Of a DNA stretch of 64,000 nt, positions 21,441-30,789 are shown in pieces; positions within the stretch are counted from its first letter, which is position 1; each line of letters opens with the position of its first letter. A program made the translations under genes and the position numbers. Source of the stretch: Paraphaeosphaeria minitans (taxonomy: Eukaryota; Ascomycota; Dothideomycetes; Pleosporales; Didymosphaeriaceae); contig WJXW01000003.1 in the NCBI GenBank assembly GCA_015832175.1, forward strand, positions 3,534,001 through 3,598,000, given 5' to 3'. Below the pieces are notes generated by a model. The model ran no database searches. It saw only the letters and a program-made list of their open reading frames with translations, and was not told where the DNA came from.

Positions 21441-22370
21441 ATGCCGTCCGACCTCGAGCAGCTTATCGACATGGGCTTCGATAAGGAGCGCGCCACCCTC
21501 GCCACAAAAGCCACCGGCAGCCTGCAAGATGCCATCGACTGGCTCGAGAAGAACCAGGACACACCCATCGACGAGCTCCAGACCAAGCAAACCGCCGCCG
21601 CCGACGAAGAACCGCCAGCACTCAAGGAAGGCGAAGTCGCGCGGTCTCTCACGTGCGACGACTGTGGCAAGCGCTTCCGCTCCACCGACCAAGCCTCATA
21701 TCATAGCACCAAGTCCGGTCACGAGAACTTCTCCGAGTCGACCGAAGAGATCAAGCCGCTCACTGAGGAGGAGAAGAAGCAGAAGCTCGAGGACCTGCGG
21801 CTGAAGCTTGAAGACAAGCGTGCGGCACAGGCAGAGCAGGAAAAGATCGATCGTAAGAAGAACGAGCAGATCCGGATGAAGGCAACCAAGGAGAGCCAGG
21901 ACATCAAGGAGCAGCTCGCGAAGAAGGAGCAACTCAAGGAGATGCAGGCAAAGAAGCGCGAGAAGGAGCAGGATGCCGTGGCAAAGCGGCGTGTGCTGGA
22001 GAAGCTCGAGGCAGACAAGCAGGAGCGGAAGCGCAAGGCGGAGATCGAGAAGGCGGCGCGTGAGGGTCGGGCTGCGCCGCCGCCAGTTGCTGAGCCTGTG
22101 CATGCTTCGTCGTCGGGTCCTACGACGTCGAAGCCTGCCTCAGAGTACAAGGAGACTCGTCTTGCGCTCCAGACTGCCGCTGGGCGCGTCATGAAGTCAT
22201 TCCCGGTCGAGACGACGCTCTTCGAGGTGGCACACGCGTTGGAAGAGGGCGGCGCGACAGTGAACTCGTTCTCTACGACCTTCCCCAAGAAGACTTTTGA
22301 GCGAACGGACTTTGGCATGACGCTTAAGGAGTGCGGCATGATACCCAGCGCCGCGCTTATCGTCAAATAG
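21441..22370 (+). CDS. UBA–C2H2–UBX domain protein (UBXN1/SAKS1-like Cdc48 cofactor)
   Basis: Single exon, 309 residues. Residues 1–40 are a UBA domain (D-L-E-Q-L-I-D-M-G-F). A C2H2 zinc finger follows (C72, C75, H88, H94). A long charged coiled coil runs from about 103 to 205. The C-terminal 75 residues form a UBX domain (Y-K-E-T-R-L-A-L-Q-T at its start, F-P-K-K-T-F further on). This order matches UBXN1/SAKS1, which binds ubiquitin chains with the UBA and p97/Cdc48 with the UBX, and acts in protein quality control. The ATG at 21441 is the first in frame. Its 3' end faces that of the RecQ gene 251 bp away. Confidence 0.9.
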   Translation: MPSDLEQLIDMGFDKERATLATKATGSLQDAIDWLEKNQDTPIDELQTKQTAAADEEPPALKEGEVARSLTCDDCGKRFRSTDQASYHSTKSGHENFSESTEEIKPLTEEEKKQKLEDLRLKLEDKRAAQAEQEKIDRKKNEQIRMKATKESQDIKEQLAKKEQLKEMQAKKREKEQDAVAKRRVLEKLEADKQERKRKAEIEKAAREGRAAPPPVAEPVHASSSGPTTSKPASEYKETRLALQTAAGRVMKSFPVETTLFEVAHALEEGGATVNSFSTTFPKKTFERTDFGMTLKECGMIPSAALIVK

Positions 22371-22621
22371 TGGCCGAGATAGTGCGGAGGTAGGGGTACG
22401 GTGAACAGGGCATGCTTAACGATGACCGGATGATCAAGGAATATGAGTTCACGATTTACAAAAGTGTATCTGGGCATCTTGTGCTGTATGCACATGGCAT
22501 AGCACGATAGATTTTACTTACGTGAGCTTTGAAGCTCTTCACTACATGTAGCAAATGCTCAATCAAGACAATGTCCGCTAAGTCCCATCGTGACGCACCC
22601 GATTTTAAAGTATGCAATGCC

Positions 22622-24220
22622 TCACTCATACTCGTCAACATCATATCGTCCCAAACCCCTCTGTGTACTGACCCATTCCTCGCTCGCCAACCCAGCCTCC
22701 TTCCTCTTCACCAGAGCCCTCGCATCTCGACACCAATCGCACGCCATTCCACACGGCGTCTCCCCATCATCACCAAAGTAATTCGCAATCATCTTGTGTC
22801 TGCATCTCGTCGTGCCCTCACAATAGTCCACCAAAGATTGCATACTCTTCAGCCTATGCCTGAGCTGCGCCTGCTGCGCACTGACTGCGCCGCTCTTCGG
22901 CTGCCGCTGCTGGTCGCGCGCCAGCATCGTCAAGGCTCGATCACGGTCCTCGCGACTGTAGTACAGGATGCACGAGGACGCTTTGCCGTCTCGGCCCGCG
23001 CGTCCGGCTTCTTGGTAAAAGCCTTCGAACGACTTGGGAATTTGCCAGTGGACGACGAAGCGCACATTTTCTTTGTCGATGCCCATGCCGAACGCGGTCG
23101 TCGCGACAATGACGTCGTAGCCCTCCTTGTTGGCGACCCAGCCAGCCAGAGCGTCGGCGCGCTCGGTGTGGGGCAGGCCGGCGTGGTAGGGCTTTGCACC
23201 TATGCCGTCGTTGCGGAAGCGGGCAGCGAGCGATTCGCAGTCTTTGCGGAACAGCGTGTAGATAATGCCAGGCCAGTTGTCAGGGCGCTGATTTTGGGAC
23301 GCAAGTTGGGACGCACGTTCCGGGGAGGCGCGTTTCTTGTGTATGTGCTTGAGGTACCGGACGAAGTCGTCATAGTGGTCTTCCTCGTCGCTCTTGAAGC
23401 GGACTTCGTAGTGGAGGTTTGGCCGGCTAGTGCTCATGCGGAAGGTTTTGAGCTTGGAGGTGTCAAGGCCGAGGGTCGTGATGATGTCGTCTCGTACCCG
23501 AGCAGTGGCCGTGGCTGTCAGGCAGATGATGGGCACATCGGGGAATTCGGTTTTGAACCAGGAGAGTTGTTGGAAAGAAGGGCGAAAGTCATGACCCCAT
23601 TCGCTGACGCAGTGGGCTTCGTCTACTGCGATGCGGGCGAGTTCCCGTTGAGAGTGGACGACGCGGAGTAATCTGCGGAAAGAATCGAGCTGGCAGTACT
23701 CGGGTGTAACATATAACAACCGGGTGAGAGGGTGGCCACATTGAAGGTCGTCATTGATCTTCTTCTTGTTGGTGGCAGTCGTGGTGCTGTTGATTGTCTC
23801 CACGCGTACGTTTGCTTTTCTCATTGAAGCTACCTGATTATTCTGTGCTCATGTTAGATGGGCTTCAGACGTCTGAGGAGAGGCTGACCATAAGAGCAAG
23901 AAGCGGTGAAACTACGATGGTGACTTGTCGAAATTAGCCTATGCGCAATCTCTTCCTGTTGTGTAGCTCACTTCCAAAATCCACAATAGCGGGTAATTGA
24001 TAGCATAAGCTCTTCCCGAAAGAGGTGGCAGCTTGTAGGAAGACATCTTCGCCGTCCAGCGTTGCCGCAATCACCTCGCGTTGCACCGGCCTGGAATGAT
24101 CGATCAGTGTATACATTCAGTTCCTCAATAAATCTGAGCTCACCGAAACTCCCGCTTGCCAAACACTCTTCTGAGGGTGAATTCAAGGTCATAGTGCAGC
24201 CGTTTTGTGGTTCCTGGCAT
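22622..24220 (-). CDS. RecQ-family DNA helicase, short form
   Basis: Four exons: 24144–24220, 23972–24090, 23889–23923 and 22622–23842, giving 483 residues. Helicase motifs appear in order: A-T-S-F-G-K-S (motif I, K52), V-S-P-L-L-A-L-M (Ia), V-D-E-A-H-C-V-S-E-W-G-H-D-F-R (II and RecQ loop, D151–H154), L-T-A-T-A-T (III) and Q-E-A-G-R-A-G-R-D-G (VI). The zinc-binding module is present (R-C-R-H-K and C-G-M-A-C-D-W-C). The protein stops about 40 residues after the zinc module, so there is no HRDC domain and hardly any winged-helix region. The third exon is 35 nt. The role is expected in recombination or replication-fork repair; it is a small paralogue rather than the Sgs1/BLM-type helicase. Confidence 0.88.
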
Positions 24221-24529
24221 CGCTATTGACGATGCCTAGGCTGCGTGAGTGCAGCCACCAAAAATTTTCGTGCACAATACTTTGACCGAGCATTCATCGG
24301 TCTGGCAACAGGGTGAAAGGCAACTGGGGTAGCACTTGTTGCATGATGGCCGCGCAACTTATTGATACCGACGAAGTCGAAAGAGTGCAAGCGCGACGCG
24401 TCGTGAGGAAAGCACGGACCTCGTCAGTGGCGTAATCACGTGTAGGTATTTACCAAGTAAAAAGCGCCAGTCTTGGAAACATGAGCTCGTCCATCATGCA
24501 TCTCAATCTCCCTTCTTACTTCCCATCCC

Positions 24530-26540
24530 ATGTCCTCCACTTCACGGGGGTATGTGAGCAGGCGAAAACGACCGTGTGACTTCTGCCGGTCATACAAGGC
24601 CGCATACCGAATTTAAGGATCCGTACCATGTTTCTTGTGCGCGTTGCGTGGCCGGCAATGAACAGTTGCACAGCCCAAGCCCAAATCATGAGCGAACTTC
24701 ACAGCTAGTCCAGTGGAACAAGCATCACGGTTAACCATCGCTGGTGTTGATTTTACTGGGGCACGACCCGTGGAAGCGGCTCTGGGCCATGTTGTCTCTG
24801 CTGCAAGCGCGTCACCGCAAGACCATGGCATAGGGTTTTTACATTCCCATGCGAGCCTTTCACAAAGTAGACGGGACCATGCATCGGATCAGGCCTCCAT
24901 GCTCGACAACTTGACCGAGCAATTCGTTGGCGATTTCGAGTATGGGGCAAGTCGATTTTAAGGCTGATTTCATGTACTCGACCTTCGCGAAGGCGTCAAG
25001 CCCCGATACTCCACGAGTGGTCATAGAGAGCCAGGGTACGTTGAGCAACCCTGAAGATGTACATTTCGATCAAATCGATGGATTCAATACCCGTATTTTA
25101 GGATACAGGGGAGACATTGATCTGTATTTGCTGCAGAAATACCAATTCGACCGGTCGGGTGCTTTCAAATTCAAACAGTTGTGCATTCAGTCTGCATACC
25201 AGGGCGCTGCACCTACACAATCCCTACTCTCCCAATCAGGATTATTCTTGTGGTCAAGGAAATAGGTAATTCTCAGTGTGTCTCCCGAAGCGTTAAAAGC
25301 ACAGCTTGGGGTTAGGGTTACCGCGGATACAGGTCGCTGATTGATCTATTTGTACCGCAAACTCACCCTGACCCAGTATCCCTTTTCCTCCGAGTCGTTA
25401 TTCCCAGATCCACAAAGGAGTTCGCCGTGTTTACTCGCTACCATCTACATGATAGCTCAGTCTTTCGCCAAATTTGACGATATTCTATCGCTTGATTCCG
25501 CACACGATACCTTGAAAAGTTAGGCTCTCTTCACAATCGTTTTTGAGGCATTGCATTATGAAGCACACAACCTAAGTCTGGAACTAGTGCAGATACTTCT
25601 GTTGCTCATTGTTCAGCCATCTACCAATCTTCTGATACTCGAATCGTCATTGAAATGGTCACTTCACGGGACGCTCGTGAGCACAGCTCAAAGTCTTGGT
25701 CTTCATCATAATCCGGCTTCTTAGACTATAGCCTGGTAAAGAGCCTTGCGCCGTCGACTCACATGCACTATATTCACGGTTGACAAATGGCTGGCTTACC
25801 ACTGCTTGGCAAGGAGAGTTCAACCTGACCACCCGATGAAATCTCACACCTGTCATTAGTCAGCACAATTGGCTCACATGCATCATGCCCAGCTTGATGC
25901 GCTCCTATGAGATGTTCTGAAAAAGCTGCTATGAGTCTATCTATGATCGTATTGTTTAGCTAATCCTGATAAGTCAATTACCTCCTTACTTGCCGTTAGC
26001 GAGCTGGCATCAGATTTCCGAATGACTCCGGGAATCTCCAAGCAACTCTTGATACAGCCTCCAGAATGGCACAGCGGCCTAAATGCGGACATCAGTGACC
26101 ATGCAGAGCAAGCTGTGTCGCTAAAGATTAGGCATCATTACGTCTAGGTGACTATCTACCGCGCCAGTGTACGTCACCACTTTATAAGACTCAGTCGCTC
26201 GCCATCCATATCATTGCATGTGCGGCCCAAACAGGAACAAGACATTGTTCGCTTCGCTAGGACAAGCGTACAATCTGCGACCACCGCGTTTATTAAGAGT
26301 CTGCAACAGAACCATCTTCACATGCTCTAGCCTCAGAATCAAGTGGCCTTCTCTTGCACCTAACTTCTCCAACTGTTAGTGACATCGTCTTCTCCGCATA
26401 CGGAAGAGGCTGTGTCTTGGTTTAGCGACTTGCACGCTACCCGCAAATTAATGCGCCTCAAATCAGACATGCTGCATGTCTTGCGGGAAGGGCTATTGAG
26501 GATAGATACCCTCTTCTAGAAGCGTATAGGCAAGGTATTT
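24530..26540 (+). pseudogene. Degraded Zn2Cys6 / fungal_trans transcription factor (Dal81/TamA-like size and layout)
   Basis: Conceptual translation shows the parts of a zinc-cluster regulator spread over several frames. At 24557–24613 is R-R-K-R-P-C-D-F-C-R-S-Y-K-A-A-Y, a zinc cluster whose third Cys reads Tyr (codon 24605–24607), then a TAA at 24614. The second half (P-C-F-L-C) ends in a TGA where the sixth Cys belongs. Around 24895–24960 a frameshift joins L-T-E-Q-F-V-G-D-F-E-Y-G to Q-V-D-F-K-A-D-F. From 25341 the fungal-specific regulatory domain is clear (A-K-F-D-D-I-L-S, K-W-S-L-H-G-T-L-V, then L-R-R-R-L-T and D-K-W-L-A), broken by a TAG at 25722–25724. The C-terminal end is near 26540 after another stop. 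It lies convergent to the D-amino-acid oxidase gene. The family call is from motif memory, without alignment. Confidence 0.75.
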
Positions 26541-26717
26541 CATCTAAACCCAGATTTTCAACAAGCATTTGAAGCCAGTAGAGATAATAGCGCAGGGTGA
26601 GAAGGACGATTGAAAAAATCAACCAACAGGCTACGTTCTCCACATCATCATTAGCATCTTCTAGCAGTGCCACCCAATATGATGTTCACATGTCTACTTT
26701 CCTCGCACTTTCTCCAT

Positions 26718-28021
26718 CTATAAACGGCTCTTTTCCCGCGAAATACTGCGTAGCACGTCTTCAACAGCGTTCACCGCATCTCGCGCCATACCAAGACCAG
26801 CCTGGAATCCCGTACCACCCGCTCCATAATTATGTACAAGGATGCCGTTCCTTAATTCGTCAAGTTGTATGCTTGTCCTTTCTACACGAGCACCGCCCTC
26901 CCGCGAAGGCCTCAAACCGGAGAACGCGGCCAGCACCTCCATACCAGGAGTGAGCAGCTCTGGAAGCAAAGTTGTGGTCCGTTCCACTATCGACTCTGAC
27001 TCACGAGAAAACGTATCTCCAGTACTGCGAGGGATGATCAACATAGCCTTGATCGACAGGTCTAAGGGTACGTACCTGACACCCTTCTGCATATAACCAC
27101 CAAGAATGACGCTACCGTTCGACTGGGGTCGAGGGATGATGTAGGTTTCATAGTCCTTTCCATGCCGCATCACATTTTTCGTGATCTGCGGAGCTTTTGT
27201 GAGCAGGATTTGTCCTCTGGTTGGATAAGATTTGGCATCCTCAACACCTGGGAGGTGGCGCGCACCGTTGCCGGTGCAATTAAACACGATCTTGGTCGAT
27301 ATGTCGGAGAACCCGGCCTTGATGCTTGGAAGCCTCTGACGAACAAATTGCACGCCATACTGTTCCTGCAACAGTCGGTAAAGATACTGGATATATCTTG
27401 GCGCGTTCACGGTGATGGTCGTAAAGGAAACTCCGAATTGGCATCCTTTAGGTATGTCTTTTATGTCCAACATTGCGAACTACAGCATGGTCAGCCTTCT
27501 GGTCTCACAGTAGTTTCGGTTAGATCTTTGGATCGGCAAGGCGTTGTTGAACTGACATCCTCAAGATACCCAGACATGGATTCGATCTTAGTCTTCGATG
27601 GCAGCTCGTCCCAATACTCGAATGAAGGCGTCTTGGAGATGCATGCTTCAGTCCCGTGCTCCTCGGCTAGTTTCATCATGTGCTGGTAACCGTACTTGTC
27701 CCATCGAAGCGCATTTGCGTCGCCACCCGAGATTGCGGAGAAGTTTGCGCCAGCCCTGGGGCACAATTAGCATGAATAGATGGTGTCGTCAAAAGCTCGT
27801 GGCTGGATATACCAAGGCGATGTATAATTTATCGACGTATCTCCCGGTAGGTGTTCCGCAATGACCGTTATGGAAGGCCCGTAACCTTGTTCCGCAAGCA
27901 ACAGTGCTACATCCAGGCCAATAACACCAGCACTACACCGTGGTTTTTAGTTTTGCCTGCGATCACGAGTATCTGTAGGTAGGTACAAGACATACCCAAC
28001 AATGACGATTGGTCGGCTCAT
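26718..28021 (-). CDS. D-amino-acid oxidase, peroxisomal
   Basis: Five exons: 27996–28021, 27813–27932, 27557–27755, 27076–27479 and 26718–27024, giving 351 residues. The N-terminus I-V-I-V-G-A-G-V-I-G-L is the FAD-binding GxGxxG fold. Family motifs follow: S-P-W-A-G-A-N-F, F-N-C-T-G-N-G-A, Y-P-T-R-G-Q-I, and the signature V-H-N-Y-G-A-G-G-T-G-F-Q. The protein ends in S-R-L, a type 1 peroxisomal targeting signal. It oxidises D-amino acids to oxo acids, ammonia and peroxide. The last intron (27025–27075) is 51 nt, a multiple of three without a stop, so an unspliced form would add 17 residues; I infer splicing because it yields the expected Q-K-G-V-S-T-G. It sits between two pseudogenes yet shows no lesion. 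Confidence 0.9.
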
Positions 28022-28839
28022 ATTTCAAAGCAATTCCTGGTAACACTCACGAGCTGAGGCTATATCAATCGAAGGGTGTCAATGGCATTTTATCGTTGTA
28101 TATAGGTAACTTGCATCCTCTGGATCGACGCCGACGCACGTCATGCCGACTCCGACGGGAAAGTCCGTTTCGCGCACAGTCATGCGATAATCGGCCCTTT
28201 TCGCGGCGTTGAATTTGATTGGCGGCGTTCTCTCGTCTATCCGCCTCGCCTATACTCTGTCATTCAACCTGGTGTAAAAGCGATTTTTGAGGATTCGAAC
28301 TGATATCAGTCGTTTGATGCTCGGCTAGGTAGATAACTACCTATCCAGCCTCACCTAGACACTAGTTCGAAAATTACTGTCGTACACGGAGACGCACATG
28401 GCTCCACTAGGCCCTTTGCAAATGTACTTTCGGTACAATGCGAAAGTTATTGACTAGTATCATATCTACGTACCGCAACACCTATATATGCTGATGTTCG
28501 CCTTCGTGAACATGGCGTGGCAGCTTACTTGTATCGTCAATGTACTCAAAGCTCTGCTTCAACCCCCTTTCCGGATGGTTGTAATGACCAAACGCATGAG
28601 GCATACCAGCATACCTTTCATTGTCACAGTATTACCAGCTTTGCGCAGGAGCCCGCCATAATGCTCTCCTTCATCCCTCTCGAGGTCGAACTTCGCCGTT
28701 ATGAGCCAAGTCGTTAAATAACGGAGCCACCACGGGAGTACGCCCATTTATTGAGAGTTTCTTCTTGGGCATCTGCACCTTCATCATCTTGAAATCTTAA
28801 TCATTTTCAGATAAAGGATGCTTACTTCGGCTATCACCA
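28022..28839. other. D-amino-acid oxidase promoter region
   Basis: Upstream DNA of the oxidase gene. GATA-factor words CGATAA (near 28184) and AGATAA (28332–28337) are present. The right part, from about 28600, may contain the decayed 5' portion of the P450 pseudogene (a fragment resembling E-L-R-R-Y-E), but this is too eroded to delimit. Confidence 0.4.
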
Positions 28840-29660
28840 AGCCAGTATTTCACCGAGTTCAATGACGGCGAGAAACCTGACGACATGATCCAATGGCCGG
28901 TAGATGCGGCACCTCCGATCGAGCGAACCGTACCACAGATTTTCGAGCGTATCATGGCTTTGAATGCTACATTAATCCACAATATGTCTATGGTAAGGCC
29001 TACCGGCCACTGATTGGCAGCTATACTGACTACCGCTAGACTCTAACATCAGCCTTGTATACTCTCGGGGCGGACTGGGAGAAGTCTGCGAAGGCGGCCA
29101 AATAACCAAGCAAATGCTAGCCAAGTTTGTCAAAATGGATAGGTTCCTTTGAGAGAGCGATTATTTCGATAACGTAGGGTTAAGTGAGCATTAATTGTCC
29201 AGGCTATGGTATCACTGTCTAACGAAGAATAGCAAATCTCATACGAAATACTCAGAAGGAATCCTCTTCAAAAACAGCACCGTCATTCCTGATGCTATTC
29301 TTACGGCACCAGTGCTGCATCTTCACCGTAGCGAGGAGTTTTATATTAACGCAAACGCTTTTGATGGTCTGCGGTTGAGCCGCATGGAAGAGGAATCGCA
29401 GAAAGTGACCAAATATTAGATAATCAACACAGACAAAATATCTTCTTTTCAGCAACGGGAAGCATGCATGGTAAGTGATTGGCGTCGATATTCCCGTCGA
29501 CCGTACTGACATCTTGCGTAGCCCGGGACGATTCTTCGCAGTCAATGAAATGAAGCTCATCTTCGCGAAATTTGATTCAACGATACGATCTGAGGCTTGT
29601 TCCCGGAACCAAACCATCGTCTGTATTCATTGGCACAATGGCGACTCTGGAGACTAGGTA
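28840..29660 (+). pseudogene. Degraded fungal cytochrome P450
   Basis: Conceptual translation gives recognisable P450 segments in order: K-P-D-D-M-I-Q-W near 28873, V-P-Q-I-F-E-R-I-M-A-L-N (helix I region), then after a probable intron near 28993 L-T-S-A-L-Y-T-L, I-T-K-Q-M-L-A-K-F-V-K-M-D, and a TGA at 29150–29152 in the K helix. The K-helix E-x-x-R reads E-S-D-Y. Further on come F-D-G-L-R-L-S-R-M and the haem-loop stretch R-S-P-G-R-F-F-A-V-N-E-M-K, where the haem-ligand Cys is Ser (codon 29520–29522). Several frame changes separate these blocks. The lost gene resembled monooxygenases of fungal secondary metabolism; the substrate is unknown. The 5' third is missing or unrecognisable. Confidence 0.72.
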
Positions 29661-30099
29661 AACTGAAGGTGTCGGTACGCAGGGTACAGCATTGACGCAT
29701 AATACCTGTGGCAGTAATCGCGGAAGAACGGCGACGCGGAAGCATCAACGGGAACATGCGCCTTGCATAGCATGTAACTTAGATGCATAGTAAACAGTCT
29801 GATTGTGAAACACCATGGCGAACTCCAGTGACGGTCTTAAGTAGCGTTCATGGGCTCGACCACTAGTGCAGCATCGTTCATAGGTCCAGGTAACATTCCC
29901 TGTGTTGGTCAAGTCTTCAAGCTATGGGGTTCGATTGGAAATATCTCTTTGAGTCATGGAGAGGGAATCCAGTGGCAGTCGGGGATGTACACATCGTGAA
30001 ACTCAACTCGAACGGACTGGCAACTACAAAGTGATTACCCGCACCGCGGGACAAGCCTGGACAGGACTGGGCATCAAGTCCTTGACTAGAGCCTTGGAC

Positions 30100-30109
30100 T
30101 ATATAAATA
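30100..30109 (+). promoter_or_regulatory. TATA-box-like element
   Basis: TATATAAATA on the plus strand, 127 bp upstream of the ATG at 30227. Nothing else nearby on the plus strand looks like a gene start. Confidence 0.35.
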
Positions 30110-30226
30110 AGGCCTGTCAGGTTCCCAATTTTCGAGCTTTCACAGACACAAAGATTCAGAAAAGGTCTTTCCCTGGAGCTTGAGCTGAAGAAGGGTCAGA
30201 CTTCAGTCTCACGCGTGGTTCCGGGT

Positions 30227-30538
30227 ATGCTCAAAACGAGTATCTTCGAGGGTATTGCAGGACATGGTGAGCCGGAAAGCGGTGCGAAGGCTCATGGTAT
30301 GATATGTGATATGGCGGCACAGTACGGTATGTATATAGATAAAGATTACAAGTCGTCACTGGCGCAAGTGGCGACCAAGAGATTCTGTGTCGAAACGCAG
30401 CCGGAGATGACATATGATGCGATTCGCTTACGCATCGCTTCCTTACGAAGAGGAAAGACCAGGAATTGGTGGTTGGCTAGAGACCGCAAACAAGTCTGGC
30501 AGACTGAATCTAACGAGCCTCTTGAACGTCGCTCCTGA
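30227..30538 (+). CDS. Hypothetical small ORF, 103 residues (doubtful)
   Basis: The frame opens with M-L-K-T-S-I-F-E-G and ends in L-E-R-R-S. There is no signal peptide, membrane segment or motif that I recognise. The only support is its distance from the TATA-like element at 30100. It lies in a region of decayed genes, so a remnant is just as likely. Confidence 0.22.
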   Translation: MLKTSIFEGIAGHGEPESGAKAHGMICDMAAQYGMYIDKDYKSSLAQVATKRFCVETQPEMTYDAIRLRIASLRRGKTRNWWLARDRKQVWQTESNEPLERRS

Positions 30539-30789
30539 CCCGCATCGTCTGCCTAGATAGGCACATATTCGTCGTAGTGGGTGCTCATCCAAAACAAATT
30601 CCCACGCAGCCGATTATTGAACGATGAGATAATCGGTGACATGATAAAACGCATGCGTACCTCAAATGGCTGGACCCTGTTCAACGTCCAGCTCCGAAAG
30701 ATGTTGGAACCAAAGCCACAATCCCGTTGAAGTCTCCAGATACTAGTTTTATGTAGCTTTGCTCTATGCAGCGTCGAATAGCTATGTCT

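Larger units (their letters stand above)
29661..30789. other. Intergenic region with an isolated TATA box and a small ORF
   Basis: A strong TATA-like word (TATATAAATA) is at 30100–30109. The first good ATG after it (30227) opens a 103-residue frame to 30538 with no recognised pattern. This may be an orphan gene, a gene remnant or chance. Confidence 0.35.

Noticed and set aside
22529..23671. Plus-strand frame of 380 codons opposite the RecQ gene
   Set aside because: Antisense shadow; the minus strand carries all RecQ helicase motifs.
24860..25048. Minus-strand frame of 62 codons
   Set aside because: It is opposite the zinc-cluster pseudogene, whose plus-strand frames carry the recognisable family segments.
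25306..25318. TTAGGGTTA telomere-like word
   Set aside because: Only about one and a half units, and inside the regulator pseudogene; likely chance.
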